Positions 5,649 through 11,450 of a DNA stretch of 27,379 nucleotides are shown here, in pieces. The stretch comes from a virus: the IMG/VR virus record IMGVR_UViG_3300044627_006928, positions 1 through 27,379 of that record. One strand, given 5' to 3'. The notes beneath the pieces were generated by a model. The model was not told where the DNA came from, made no database searches, and saw only the letters and a list, made by a program, of their open reading frames with translations. The position numbers were made by a program, and so were the translations under genes. Position 1 is the first letter of the stretch, and the number at the start of each line of letters is the position of its first letter.

Positions 5649-6183
5649 CAGAAACCTAATCGATCACTATAAGTACTGGACAGACGATGCAATTCGCGCA
5701 GATTTGGATATACGGCGTTTTAATTATTCAGTTGTCTGTTGTAATATTGGCAATGATTTTAATATTGCAACCGTCATTCGTAACGCTAATGCGTTTCTTG
5801 CAAAAGAAGTGGTTATATATGGAAATAAAAAATATGATCGTAGGGGCACGGTGGGCACTCACCACTACACTAATTTTAATCATGTTAGGACTGTTGATGA
5901 TCTTTCAGAATATTTTCGAGGAATCCGAGGAGAGGTTCGACTCCTAGGAGTTGATAACGTCAAGGATTCGATAAACATCAATGATTATGATTTTTATCCA
6001 AATATTCATTATGTAATGATTTTTGGTCAGGAACAGATAGGCGTACCTCAAAACGTACTAGATATGTGTGATGACATTCTTTATATTCCCCAGTACGGTT
6101 CTGTGAGAAGTATAAATGTTGGAACTGCGTCTGGAATTATGATGAATGCATATTGTACTAAAATATCTTCCTTCGTGGTGTAA
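5641..6183 (+). CDS. SpoU/TrmH-family RNA 2'-O-ribose methyltransferase
   Basis: A 180-residue SPOUT enzyme with the three SpoU motifs: motif 1 NDFNIATVIRNANAF (38-52) with the conserved Asn and Arg, motif 2 MIFGQEQIGVP (126-136), and motif 3 YIPQYGSVRSINVGTASGI (148-166), which forms the SAM-binding trefoil knot. Family members methylate the 2'-OH of a ribose in tRNA or rRNA. Given the phage tRNAs around it, a tRNA target is plausible. The start is ATG at 5641 (overlapping the previous gene); TTG at 5635 is less likely. Its last 15 bases, encoding SFVV and the stop, are also the 5' end of tRNA-Gln. Confidence 0.85.
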   Translation: MDNRNLIDHYKYWTDDAIRADLDIRRFNYSVVCCNIGNDFNIATVIRNANAFLAKEVVIYGNKKYDRRGTVGTHHYTNFNHVRTVDDLSEYFRGIRGEVRLLGVDNVKDSININDYDFYPNIHYVMIFGQEQIGVPQNVLDMCDDILYIPQYGSVRSINVGTASGIMMNAYCTKISSFVV

Positions 6184-6239
6184 CGGTAACACGGGAGACT
6201 TTGGATCTCTCTTTCTAGGTTCGAATCCTAGCGAAGGAA
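6169..6239 (+). tRNA. tRNA-Gln (TTG)
   Basis: A complete cloverleaf. TCCTTCG pairs with CGAAGGA, the anticodon loop CTTTGGA gives anticodon TTG, and the T loop is TTCGAAT. The first 15 bases overlap the end of the SpoU-family gene. No encoded CCA. Confidence 0.95.
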
Positions 6240-6263
6240 TTTTTAAAAATAAAGGAAAGTAAA

Positions 6264-6524
6264 ATGAAAAAAATGAAACCAGTCGGTAAGTGGATTTTAG
6301 CAGATTCTTTAGTAGGTGGAGAAAAAACCACAGAGGCAGGAATCATCTTTCAAGAAAAATCAAAATCAAAGATCATTCCAGCAAAAGTTGTTGCCGTTGG
6401 AAATAACTTAACTGAAGATATAAAAGTCGGTGATACAATTTGGTGGGATGTTACAAAAATCCGAGATGGACACGGCGGTTCCCATGTAGTCCATCAAGAC
6501 TGGGTTGAAATGGTTGAGAGATAA
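6264..6524 (+). CDS. GroES/Cpn10-like co-chaperonin
   Basis: An 86-residue protein of the usual Cpn10 length. It shows the typical opening beta strands (MKPVGKWILADSL), a mobile-loop region carrying EKTTEAGIIFQEKSKSK (about 20-36), and the AKVVAVGNN...VGDTIWWD segment that matches the Cpn10 core (KVVAVGxG...VGDxV). It should cap the host GroEL ring and help fold phage proteins, as gp31 does in T4, though at 86 residues it looks closer to bacterial GroES. A good ribosome binding site (AAAGGAAAG) precedes the ATG. It is the last + gene before the minus block, and a hairpin follows at once. Confidence 0.85.
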   Translation: MKKMKPVGKWILADSLVGGEKTTEAGIIFQEKSKSKIIPAKVVAVGNNLTEDIKVGDTIWWDVTKIRDGHGGSHVVHQDWVEMVER

Positions 6525-6527
6525 AAG

Positions 6528-6556
6528 AAACAACCCCGAACTTCTCGGGGTTGTCG
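6528..6556. terminator. Terminator hairpin between convergent genes
   Basis: CAACCCCG pairs with CGGGGTTG over a 7-base loop (6531-6553). On the minus strand it is followed by TTTCTTTT, so it best ends the minus-strand gene at 6584. It may also stop + transcription from the Cpn10 gene. Confidence 0.7.
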
Positions 6557-6583
6557 GACCTGAGATGCTATCTCAAGTGGGGT

Positions 6584-7456
6584 TTATTCTCCGAAGTTTC
6601 CACCGCGAATAAGTTTAGCATGTCTTTCTGCGTCTGACATAAAAGTTCCGTGGTGTGGGTGTGATTCCATTGCGGCTCTTGCTGCTTGTGCAGATTCTGT
6701 GGCAGCAGATATGGCTTGAATATTTTCAGGTGAATCTTGCCATGTAAAATCAGAGGCTGCTTTTTGTTTTGCTTCTATTCCCTGTTTTTCATATGGAGCC
6801 ATGTGTTTCAAATATGCCATTTGTTTGGCACGTCTATGTGCACTGGAAAGATCTGTCAAAGTTTCTGATGCTGCGCTTGATTCTCTCGCTACTTTAGCAT
6901 ATTCAGAGCTTGGATATTTTAGTCCCATGCCACCTTCAACAGAAAGGTCGTCTGGTTGTGTGGCAATATTTTCGCCACCAGTATCGTCGGCATCATTAAA
7001 TCTTGCGGTTGCATGTGGATCTGGGCGTCCAGCCAACTCAGATTCTTCATCTGGATTTGCATTTCCTTCGGCTAGACGAATTTCCACTTCATTCAAAATT
7101 TTTGGAAATCCACCGTAAACAAAGTTTCCGGCCTGTACTTCATTACCTTCTTTCAAATGCTTCTTTTTCTTCTCTACTTTCTTGGCAGGCTTCTTGGACT
7201 TATTGTTTTTCTTGGCCATATTTGCCTTGATTGCCTTGTCTCTGGAACCCAGGAATTCCTCGGAGCCGGTTTCAACCTCTCCGTCACCATCATAATCTTC
7301 GTCGGCTATTTCTTCTTTTTCTTTTTTTTCTTCTTTTTTCTTTTTCTTTTTCTTTGCTTCCATCAATAGAGCTTCTTGCAAAGCTCTTTGACGCATCATA
7401 TAAAAATTATCTTGTGGATTTGGTGAAAAGTTTAAATGGTCATTAAAGTTTATCAT
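6584..7456 (-). CDS. Late low-complexity protein with EF-hand-like motif
   Basis: A 290-residue protein. After MINFNDHLNFSPNPQDN comes a run of seven Lys and a Lys/Glu tract (about 35-50), then DEDYDGDGEVETGSEEF (about 52-68), which has the D-x-D-G-D-G spacing of a calcium-binding EF-hand or dockerin loop, then more Lys-rich sequence and an Ala/Glu-rich helical C-terminal half. The block D-x-DGDG-x-E followed by GSRDKAIK seems to me recurrent in marine T4-like virion proteins, but I cannot check this. The late promoter CTAAATA ends 5 bases before the ATG and there is no ribosome binding site. Probably a virion or internal head protein; exact role unknown. Confidence 0.75.
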   Translation of the reverse strand: MINFNDHLNFSPNPQDNFYMMRQRALQEALLMEAKKKKKKKEEKKEKEEIADEDYDGDGEVETGSEEFLGSRDKAIKANMAKKNNKSKKPAKKVEKKKKHLKEGNEVQAGNFVYGGFPKILNEVEIRLAEGNANPDEESELAGRPDPHATARFNDADDTGGENIATQPDDLSVEGGMGLKYPSSEYAKVARESSAASETLTDLSSAHRRAKQMAYLKHMAPYEKQGIEAKQKAASDFTWQDSPENIQAISAATESAQAARAAMESHPHHGTFMSDAERHAKLIRGGNFGE

Positions 7457-7461
7457 AAAAT

Positions 7462-7468
7462 TATTTAG
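7462..7468 (-). promoter_or_regulatory. Late promoter element CTAAATA
   Basis: CTAAATA, then ATTTT, then the ATG at 7456. Same 5-base spacing as at 1094, 8321 and 11908. Confidence 0.7.
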
Positions 7469-7472
7469 CCTT

Positions 7473-8321
7473 TCATAAACTCAAACTTTGATCTTGTTTT
7501 GATTTTAGATAATCGTTCATCTTATCCAAGTATCCAAGATTTCTAAGTTCCTTGAATACCAAATTTTCTATAGAAAGCTCTCCACCTTTTTTCAGTGAAG
7601 AATTTCTCATATTTTTAAATTTTTCTTTTAACTTTTGAAATGATTCATCTTCAGCATTGCTAGAGATCAAAGAATCAATTTTTTGAGTAAAATGATCTAC
7701 TTTATTTTTTAAATGTGGGTCTTCCAAATCAACATCTTGTTTCTCTGGATGTTTTATCCATTCACCTTTTGTGAGGCTGTAAACCCCTTGGTCACTTGGT
7801 GTGGCTTCATTTATATCTTGAGCATAAAGTTCTACATCGTGACCATAAATTGTTATATCGTGTATTTGTGTCCACATCAATTTTTTATCTTTTAGATAAT
7901 CATCAAGCAAATCTGGGCAATCTTGCATTTTATCTTTGTCGATTAAAATATGGACATCCAGGTCTGAGTAATTTGTATAATTGTAATTTGCATTTCCACC
8001 AACAAATAAGATATCAAGTATTGCTTCTTCAGGAATGTTAGCAAATTCTGACCACGCCTGTCCTATTTCAAGTAACTTCTCTTTTACTTCTGGCTTTAGG
8101 TCATCATTTTGCCAAAATTTTGGATTTAATTCGTCGTGATATTGAAGAGTGAGCGAAGCAGCTTCTTCAAGGTGCTCTTTAAATGTCTTCTTTTTCTTTT
8201 GTTGGGATATATGAATTGCAGTTAATTGCTGTTCTGCTTCTTTTTCAGAACTATGTGTTCCAAGGACTTTTTTTCCTTCAGAATCCATTACAACCCATTT
8301 ATTTCCTTTGTTTACAATCAT
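7473..8321 (-). CDS. Nucleotidyltransferase-fold late protein
   Basis: A 282-residue protein with two parts. Residues 1-40 (KWVVMDSEGKKVLGTHSSEKEA, then a short helix) look like a small module found at the start of various phage proteins. Residues 100-170 read as a nucleotidyltransferase fold: LFVGGNANYNYTNYSDLDVHI gives the GG/GS loop (108-109) and the two metal Asp residues (120, 122), and HDVELYA supplies a third Asp (162). TFKEHLEEA (46-54) between them contains an LEE/A site like those cut by T4-type prohead protease. Substrate unknown; tRNA, antibiotic or protein nucleotidylation are all possible. The late promoter ATAAATA ends 5 bases before the ATG, with no ribosome binding site. Confidence 0.7.
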   Translation of the reverse strand: MIVNKGNKWVVMDSEGKKVLGTHSSEKEAEQQLTAIHISQQKKKKTFKEHLEEAASLTLQYHDELNPKFWQNDDLKPEVKEKLLEIGQAWSEFANIPEEAILDILFVGGNANYNYTNYSDLDVHILIDKDKMQDCPDLLDDYLKDKKLMWTQIHDITIYGHDVELYAQDINEATPSDQGVYSLTKGEWIKHPEKQDVDLEDPHLKNKVDHFTQKIDSLISSNAEDESFQKLKEKFKNMRNSSLKKGGELSIENLVFKELRNLGYLDKMNDYLKSKQDQSLSL

Positions 8322-8326
8322 AAAAT

Positions 8327-8333
8327 TATTTAT
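8327..8333 (-). promoter_or_regulatory. Late promoter element ATAAATA
   Basis: ATAAATA, ATTTT, ATG: the same layout as at 7456. It lies just downstream of the tmRNA terminator, so the nucleotidyltransferase gene starts its own transcript. Confidence 0.75.
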
Positions 8334-8338
8334 GGCAA

Positions 8339-8374
8339 TAAAAAACCCGGTTTTTCAGATGCGGGAAAACCGGG
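8339..8374 (-). terminator. Rho-independent terminator of the tmRNA
   Basis: On the minus strand CCCGGTTTT pairs with AAAACCGGG around a 10-11-base loop and is followed by a run of T. It closes the tmRNA transcript shortly after the tag stop codon. Confidence 0.9.
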
Positions 8375-8375
8375 A

Positions 8376-8660
8376 AACCCCACTGCTTTAAGCAGCCATT
8401 GCCATTTCGTTGGCAATTAAATTTGCAACTGTTGTTTCACGTTCCTCGTTGCCAGTAACGGGTATCTCCTTCTTCAATACTTTACGACAGTCGAAGCCAG
8501 TTCAGCCCCTTATTGACCTGAAGCCTAGGACTTCAGGTCGTGCCCCGCTGCTACGAGGACTTGGATCGCCATCTCTAAGGAATTGCAGTATCCTTCGGTT
8601 AGGCTAATGGAGCCGAGGGGAATCGAACCCCTGTGTTGCCGTATTTCTATCCAATATCAA
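8376..8660 (-). ncRNA. ssrA: Circularly permuted two-piece tmRNA
   Basis: On the minus strand the acceptor part comes first. The T arm AGGGG-TTCGATT-CCCCT (8632-8616) runs into CGGCTCCA, whose discriminator A is at 8608. After about 98 bases the coding part starts with GGGGCTGAACTGGCTTCGAC at 8509. GGGGCTG pairs with CGGCTCC over 7 bp, with a G3-U70 wobble, the alanine identity signal. GTCGTA (8488-8483) pairs with TACGGC (8643-8638) as helix P2. The resume frame 8426-8388 encodes ANLIANEMAMAA and a TAA stop, a normal degradation tag ending in Ala-Ala. The intervening part contains a perfect 9-bp hairpin near 8516-8540, a likely processing region. CCA is not encoded. tmRNA rescues stalled ribosomes. 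The 5' limit of the acceptor piece is approximate. Confidence 0.93.
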
Positions 8661-8670
8661 CAATACCAAA

Positions 8671-8758
8671 GCGTAGCGAAGGACTTGCACCTCTGTTGCT
8701 CTGTATCAAATCACCCCTTGCAAGTAGGCGATTCTAGTCAGCGTTAACTGAACTACGC
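8671..8758 (-). ncRNA. tRNA-like structured RNA upstream of tmRNA
   Basis: On the minus strand GCGTAG (8758-8753) pairs with CTACGC (8676-8671) and encloses several arms. TCAG/CTGA forms a small hairpin. AATCGCCT with GGGTGATT forms an 8-bp helix around CTTGCAA-like loop bases. GAGG-TGCAAGT-CCTT resembles a T arm. The text TAGTTCAG...TAGAATC also resembles a tRNA D arm. No arrangement gives a proper tRNA: the D loop lacks GG, position 33 is C in the best loop, and the T loop has G at position 55. It may be a decayed or unusual tRNA, or a leader of the tmRNA precursor. Confidence 0.4.
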
Positions 8759-8764
8759 ATAAAA

Positions 8765-9382
8765 CTATTTAGTCGGTTTTATATCATAGTAATAATTGTC
8801 ATCATGACCATCGATGATCCAACGATCACTCTCACCTTCGCACTTCCATGCCTTGTTGTCAACCTTGAAGTCCGGTTTTTCCGGGAATGGCTTGGTGACA
8901 AATGACATGTTTTTCCAAAAGATTCTATTATTCGGCTGGAGTGTATAGTTTCCGTTGTCCAGTGCAATCATGTGAAGGCATTTGTATTGCGTAGGTTCCT
9001 CCGAATAGGCATTTCTATACCAATCAAAGGTCATTACATAATCGCCCCAATGCTCGGTCTTGTCTTTAAGAACAACCTTTGCCCTGCAATCAAAGAGAGC
9101 ATCATATTCAACCGTGGATACATTTTCATGGAAACAATCCCAAAGTTGTAGATGATCAAGTGGCATTAAAGGAGCATCTGGCTTCCAGCATAACATGTGG
9201 ATGGGGACTCTGCTACGAACAATTCCGTAGTCAGTCATGACATGGAAAGTCATTGCATACCCGGCGCAGGACTGTGCACCGAATACCAAGACCTTGTCAA
9301 ATTCTCCCTTATGCAGCTCATGCTGGTACATGTGCTCTTTACGAAGATAACAATAAAAATGAGGTATATTCACATTGTGCAT
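8765..9382 (-). CDS. Conserved-looking phage protein of unknown function
   Basis: A 205-residue protein, rich in aromatic residues, Asp and Cys. FDKVLVFGAQSCAGYAMTFHVM lies in the first third, HLQLWDCFHENVSTVEYD in the middle, and a C-terminal part ends DRWIIDGHDDNYYYDIKPTK. It looks like a compact enzyme or binding fold, but I cannot name the family. The frame is open up to 9568, yet that part is tRNA-Tyr and tRNA-Thr sequence. The first ATG outside the tRNAs is at 9382, 2 bases after the tRNA-Tyr discriminator. A start at 9331 (MYQHELHKGEF) is also possible. It lies between two tRNAs and the tmRNA on the same strand. Confidence 0.65.
   Translation of the reverse strand: MHNVNIPHFYCYLRKEHMYQHELHKGEFDKVLVFGAQSCAGYAMTFHVMTDYGIVRSRVPIHMLCWKPDAPLMPLDHLQLWDCFHENVSTVEYDALFDCRAKVVLKDKTEHWGDYVMTFDWYRNAYSEEPTQYKCLHMIALDNGNYTLQPNNRIFWKNMSFVTKPFPEKPDFKVDNKAWKCEGESDRWIIDGHDDNYYYDIKPTK
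8766..8772 (-). promoter_or_regulatory. Late promoter element CTAAATA before the tmRNA
   Basis: CTAAATA overlaps the TAG stop of the gene at 8765-9382 and is followed by GTTTT and then ATGCGTAG, the start of the structured RNA. A T4-type start would lie within a base or two of that RNA's 5' end, so the tmRNA region may be transcribed late. Confidence 0.6.
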
Positions 9383-9384
9383 AA

Positions 9385-9466
9385 TGCGAGCTGAAGGATT
9401 CGAACCTTCGTAGGCAATGCCAGCAGATTTACAGTCTGCCCTCGTTGACCGCTTGAGTAAACTCGC
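9385..9466 (-). tRNA. tRNA-Tyr (GTA)
   Basis: A type II tRNA with a long variable arm. GCGAGTT pairs with AGCTCGC, the anticodon arm is GCAGA-CTGTAAA-TCTGC with anticodon GTA, and the T arm is GAAGG-TTCGAAT-CCTTC. No encoded CCA. It ends 2 bases before a coding ATG. Confidence 0.95.
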
Positions 9467-9469
9467 CAA

Positions 9470-9541
9470 AGCCACTTGTGGGATTTGAACCCGCAACCTA
9501 TGCTTTACAAAAGCATTGCTCTGCCGTTGAGCTAAAGTGGC
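9470..9541 (-). tRNA. tRNA-Thr (TGT)
   Basis: GCCACTT pairs with AAGTGGC, the anticodon arm is ATGCT-TTTGTAA-AGCAT with anticodon TGT, and the T loop is TTCAAAT. It lies 3 bases upstream of tRNA-Tyr on the same strand, so the two share a transcript. Confidence 0.95.
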
Positions 9542-9542
9542 A

Positions 9543-9668
9543 AATCGGGCATTGAACCCTTTTTCCAAAGCCGATCAAGCCTTGGGAAGTATGATACTAG
9601 CCCTGCGCGTTCTTCTGAGGTATCCCGCGCCCCACCTCTGATTGCTGCGGGGTATCAGTTATCCCTAC
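9543..9668 (-). ncRNA. Unassigned structured RNA with possible pseudoknot
   Basis: This GC-rich segment has no gene and lies between a promoter and tRNA-Thr on the minus strand. It starts with a hairpin GCTGCG-TA-GGG...CCC-CGCAGC. Then GAGGT pairs with ACCTC, and GCGCG inside that loop can pair with CGCGC after it: an H-type pseudoknot with loops of 3, 4 and 7 bases. Then CCAAGGC-TTGATCG-GCTTTGG forms a 7-bp stem with a 7-base loop like an anticodon arm (GAT), and GGG-TTCAATG-CCC resembles a T arm. It may contain a decayed tRNA behind a pseudoknot RNA. I cannot assign a known family. Confidence 0.45.
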
Positions 9669-9673
9669 GCAGC

Positions 9674-9700
9674 TTTATAGACGATTTATTTAATTGTCAA
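9674..9700 (-). promoter_or_regulatory. Sigma70-like promoter for the tRNA/RNA operon
   Basis: Minus-strand TTGACA (9700-9695), 15 bases, then TATAAA (9679-9674). A start near 9668 would fall at the first hairpin of the structured RNA. Its -35 box lies back to back with that of the + promoter at 9704. Confidence 0.6.
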
Positions 9701-9703
9701 TTG

Positions 9704-9731
9704 TTGACACGAACGAGTAGTATTATATACT
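9704..9731 (+). promoter_or_regulatory. Sigma70-like promoter
   Basis: TTGACA (9704-9709), 16 bases, TATACT (9726-9731): close to the bacterial consensus. It gives a leader of about 15 bases with AAAAGG before the ATG at 9753. Such host-type promoters fit early expression. Confidence 0.8.
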
Positions 9732-9752
9732 CTACAAACTAAAAGGCAAATA

Positions 9753-9956
9753 ATGGATAACAAAGAACTAGAAGAAAAAATTTATGAATTTGGAAACGTT
9801 CTTTATCGTATTGGAAGAATGGAAACTGATGAGAAAGAAACCACAAAAGAATACAATAAGATGTGCAAGAGAAGAGAAGAACTTACAGAAGAGTTTAACA
9901 AACACTTTAAATCAAACATCAATAAAAAGTTGGCCGCTTCTTTGAACTTAATCTAA
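9753..9956 (+). CDS. Small charged helical protein
   Basis: A 67-residue protein, almost wholly helical and rich in Lys and Glu (MDNKELEEKIYEFGNVLYRI... REELTEEFNKHFK). It is probably a short coiled coil or a small regulator. AAAAGG lies 7-8 bases before the ATG, and a strong host-type promoter lies upstream, so early expression is likely. Small early phage proteins of this type often target host machinery, but nothing identifies a target. Its end overlaps the convergent gene at 9948 by 9 bases. Confidence 0.75.
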   Translation: MDNKELEEKIYEFGNVLYRIGRMETDEKETTKEYNKMCKRREELTEEFNKHFKSNINKKLAASLNLI

Positions 9957-10151
9957 CATTGTTCCAAATATTGCTTTGATTGCTTGATCTATATTTGGGA
10001 CATTTGCCCTTCTTAAATATTCTAATGCTTGCTTACGAGCTTCCACTTTCCACGCAGCCAAACCATCTTTACTTGAATTTTGGTTTGCACCAAATGTTGT
10101 TTCCATATTGTATAGGTTTCCCTCTTTTACAATTTTTTTATTTGACATCAT
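9948..10151 (-). CDS. Small protein of unknown function
   Basis: A 67-residue protein beginning MMSNKKIVKEG. The second half is a basic, Ala-rich helical segment (LAAWKVEARKQALEYLRRANVPNIDQAIKAIF). Two adjacent ATG codons (10151 and 10148) are possible starts; AGGA lies about 10 bases before the first. The longer frame to 10250 is antisense tRNA-Gly and is rejected. The gene is transcribed against, and its start region overlaps, the promoter of tRNA-Gly. No family is recognised. Confidence 0.65.
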   Translation of the reverse strand: MMSNKKIVKEGNLYNMETTFGANQNSSKDGLAAWKVEARKQALEYLRRANVPNIDQAIKAIFGTMLD

Positions 10152-10169
10152 TGTTTTTTGTCCTATAAT
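10142..10169 (+). promoter_or_regulatory. Consensus sigma70-like promoter for tRNA-Gly
   Basis: TTGACA (10142-10147), 16 bases, TATAAT (10164-10169): both boxes perfect. The expected start, about 7 bases on, falls 1-2 bases before tRNA-Gly. Confidence 0.85.
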
Positions 10170-10177
10170 ACTTATAC

Positions 10178-10249
10178 GCGGCTGTAGTATAGCGGCCATT
10201 ACGCTAGCCTTCCAAGCTTGATACGAGGGTTCGATTCCCTCCAGCCGCA
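10178..10249 (+). tRNA. tRNA-Gly (TCC)
   Basis: GCGGCTG pairs with CAGCCGC, anticodon loop CTTCCAA gives TCC, T arm GAGGG-TTCGATT-CCCTC. No encoded CCA. A coding ATG follows the discriminator after 3 bases. Confidence 0.95.
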
Positions 10250-10252
10250 TTC

Positions 10253-10549
10253 ATGCCAAGAATTAAAAAAACATCCTCGCAACCAAAAAGAAAACCAAAA
10301 GTGTTGCCAAAAATTCCGGAGCCAGTTTATCCGGAATACATTAAAATTTTTATTGAAGAAATAAAACAAAAAACACCTTTCACGGTAAAAGTAGACCAGT
10401 ATTCTGATGGTGCTTCTTACCACATTGGAGTAATTGCAAAAATTGGCAAATCAAATAGATGTATTTGGATGGTAAATTTTGCAACTGGACCGGAGCATTT
10501 AAGGCCATTTTGGTCTTCAATGGCTTTTCAATCCCATATGAAAAACTAA
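10253..10549 (+). CDS. Basic-tailed protein of unknown function
   Basis: A 98-residue protein. Residues 1-25 are Lys/Pro/Ser-rich and probably disordered (MPRIKKTSSQPKRKPKVLPK). Residues 26-98 look like a small alpha/beta domain (FIEEIKQKTPFTVKVDQYSDGASYHIGVIAKIG). No family is recognised. The ATG comes 3 bases after tRNA-Gly, so tRNA 3' processing would leave a 3-base leader; the tRNA promoter would serve both. Its TAA stop is part of the late promoter CTAAATA of the next gene. Confidence 0.7.
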   Translation: MPRIKKTSSQPKRKPKVLPKIPEPVYPEYIKIFIEEIKQKTPFTVKVDQYSDGASYHIGVIAKIGKSNRCIWMVNFATGPEHLRPFWSSMAFQSHMKN

Positions 10550-10552
10550 ATA
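10546..10552 (+). promoter_or_regulatory. Late promoter element CTAAATA
   Basis: CTAAATA, then TTTGTAAC, then the ATG at 10561. The element contains the stop codon of the preceding gene. It marks the switch from a host-type to a late-type promoter on this strand. Confidence 0.65.
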
Positions 10553-10560
10553 TTTGTAAC

Positions 10561-10812
10561 ATGTACGACAAATATTCAAAAGCAGCACCAATAACAACAG
10601 GTTCTAAAATTCCAACGCATAAAGGAATTTTATTTTCAAATTCAAATTCTGGTAGTCCATCCGGTGTAACTATGCATTTTTATAGAGCAACTGGTGGAAC
10701 ATTTTCTACATTAATTCAAATTGCCCCAAGCGGATCAATGTTGTTGCCAATAGAAGTACACACATTACCTAACGCTCTTCCTTCTGGCGTTACAGCATTT
10801 TATCTTAACTAA
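10561..10812 (+). CDS. Small probable virion protein
   Basis: An 83-residue protein starting MYDKYSKAAPITTGSKIPTHKG. It is rich in Ser, Thr, Gly and beta-forming residues, with alternating strands (GVTMHFYRATGG, STLIQIAPSGSMLLPIEV). The composition fits a small beta-structured virion part such as a decoration, neck or tail protein. The ATG follows a late promoter by 8 bases; the longer frame from 10459 overlaps the previous gene and is rejected. The next gene, also beta-rich, follows after 4 bases. I cannot name the exact homologue. Confidence 0.65.
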   Translation: MYDKYSKAAPITTGSKIPTHKGILFSNSNSGSPSGVTMHFYRATGGTFSTLIQIAPSGSMLLPIEVHTLPNALPSGVTAFYLN

Positions 10813-10816
10813 AATA

Positions 10817-11251
10817 ATGGATCTTAGTCTAGTTTTAAGTTTCTTGAGAGCAGGCGGAACCGCTGCAGGAGAACCACCACAGTTTACTGCAGACTGGGGA
10901 AATATCAATACGATTGATGATTTTCAACCAACAATATTTTGGGCAGGCCCAAGTGGAGCGGTTAGAAATATAGGATCTGCAACCGCAATAACATTTTCTG
11001 ATGTGGGTACTATAACAGTTACTTTATCTATAGCAGGAACAGGAGGAGTTACAAGCATGAGATATGATAAAAATGGAGTAACTTCAACTTATAGCACACC
11101 ATTCACAATGACAAACGGAGATGTTTTAAAAATTGGTCTGGTAGGTCCCGCAACATCTCCAATTTCTGGAAGTGGAGAAATCACTATTACTAATACGACC
11201 GAAGGAGGGTATGCAATCGACAAGATTCCTTACGCAGTTAACATTGAATAA
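10817..11251 (+). CDS. Beta-rich probable virion protein
   Basis: A 144-residue protein. A short hydrophobic start (MDLSLVLSFLRAGGTAAG) is followed by a long Gly/Thr/Ser-rich beta region with Ig-like wording (ITFSDVGTITVTLSIAGTGGVTSMRY... FTMTNGDVLKIGLVGPATSP) and the closing GSGEITITNTTEGG. It looks like a single beta-sandwich domain, as in phage decoration, fibre or neck proteins. It shares the late promoter at 10546 with the gene before it. Its 3' end overlaps the next gene by 41 bases. Confidence 0.7.
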   Translation: MDLSLVLSFLRAGGTAAGEPPQFTADWGNINTIDDFQPTIFWAGPSGAVRNIGSATAITFSDVGTITVTLSIAGTGGVTSMRYDKNGVTSTYSTPFTMTNGDVLKIGLVGPATSPISGSGEITITNTTEGGYAIDKIPYAVNIE

Positions 11252-11450
11252 AGAAATACGCTGCCTTGTCACCAATAAAATTTTAAATTCCGATGAATGG
11301 TATTGGTATTCATGGGAAATGGAAGCCGTTATTTCCGCACCGGGACTTGCCGAAATAGAAATTCGTCGTCATGACCCTGACGACGAATTTGCTAAAATGT
11401 TATGGGAAGAATGGGAATGGACCAGAGAGATCGGGTATCCGGATATTTAA
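11211..11450 (+). CDS. Small Trp/Glu-rich protein
   Basis: A 79-residue protein from the ATG at 11211, placed by a perfect ribosome binding site (GAAGGAGG, 11201-11208). An earlier frame start at 11172 has no such site. The protein holds a basic first third and an acidic Trp-rich part (SDEWYWYSWEME, then LWEEWEWTREIG). No family is recognised. The gene overlaps the beta-rich protein by 41 bases and meets the convergent gene at 11447 with a 4-base overlap. Confidence 0.6.
   Translation: MQSTRFLTQLTLNKEIRCLVTNKILNSDEWYWYSWEMEAVISAPGLAEIEIRRHDPDDEFAKMLWEEWEWTREIGYPDI

Noticed and set aside
8671-8758. A normal tRNA upstream of the tmRNA
   Set aside because: No folding gives a valid D loop, U33 and T loop at the same time, so no anticodon is assigned.
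9383-9568. N-terminal extension of the gene at 8765
   Set aside because: The extra 62 codons are exactly tRNA-Tyr, tRNA-Thr and the spacer between and before them read as protein.
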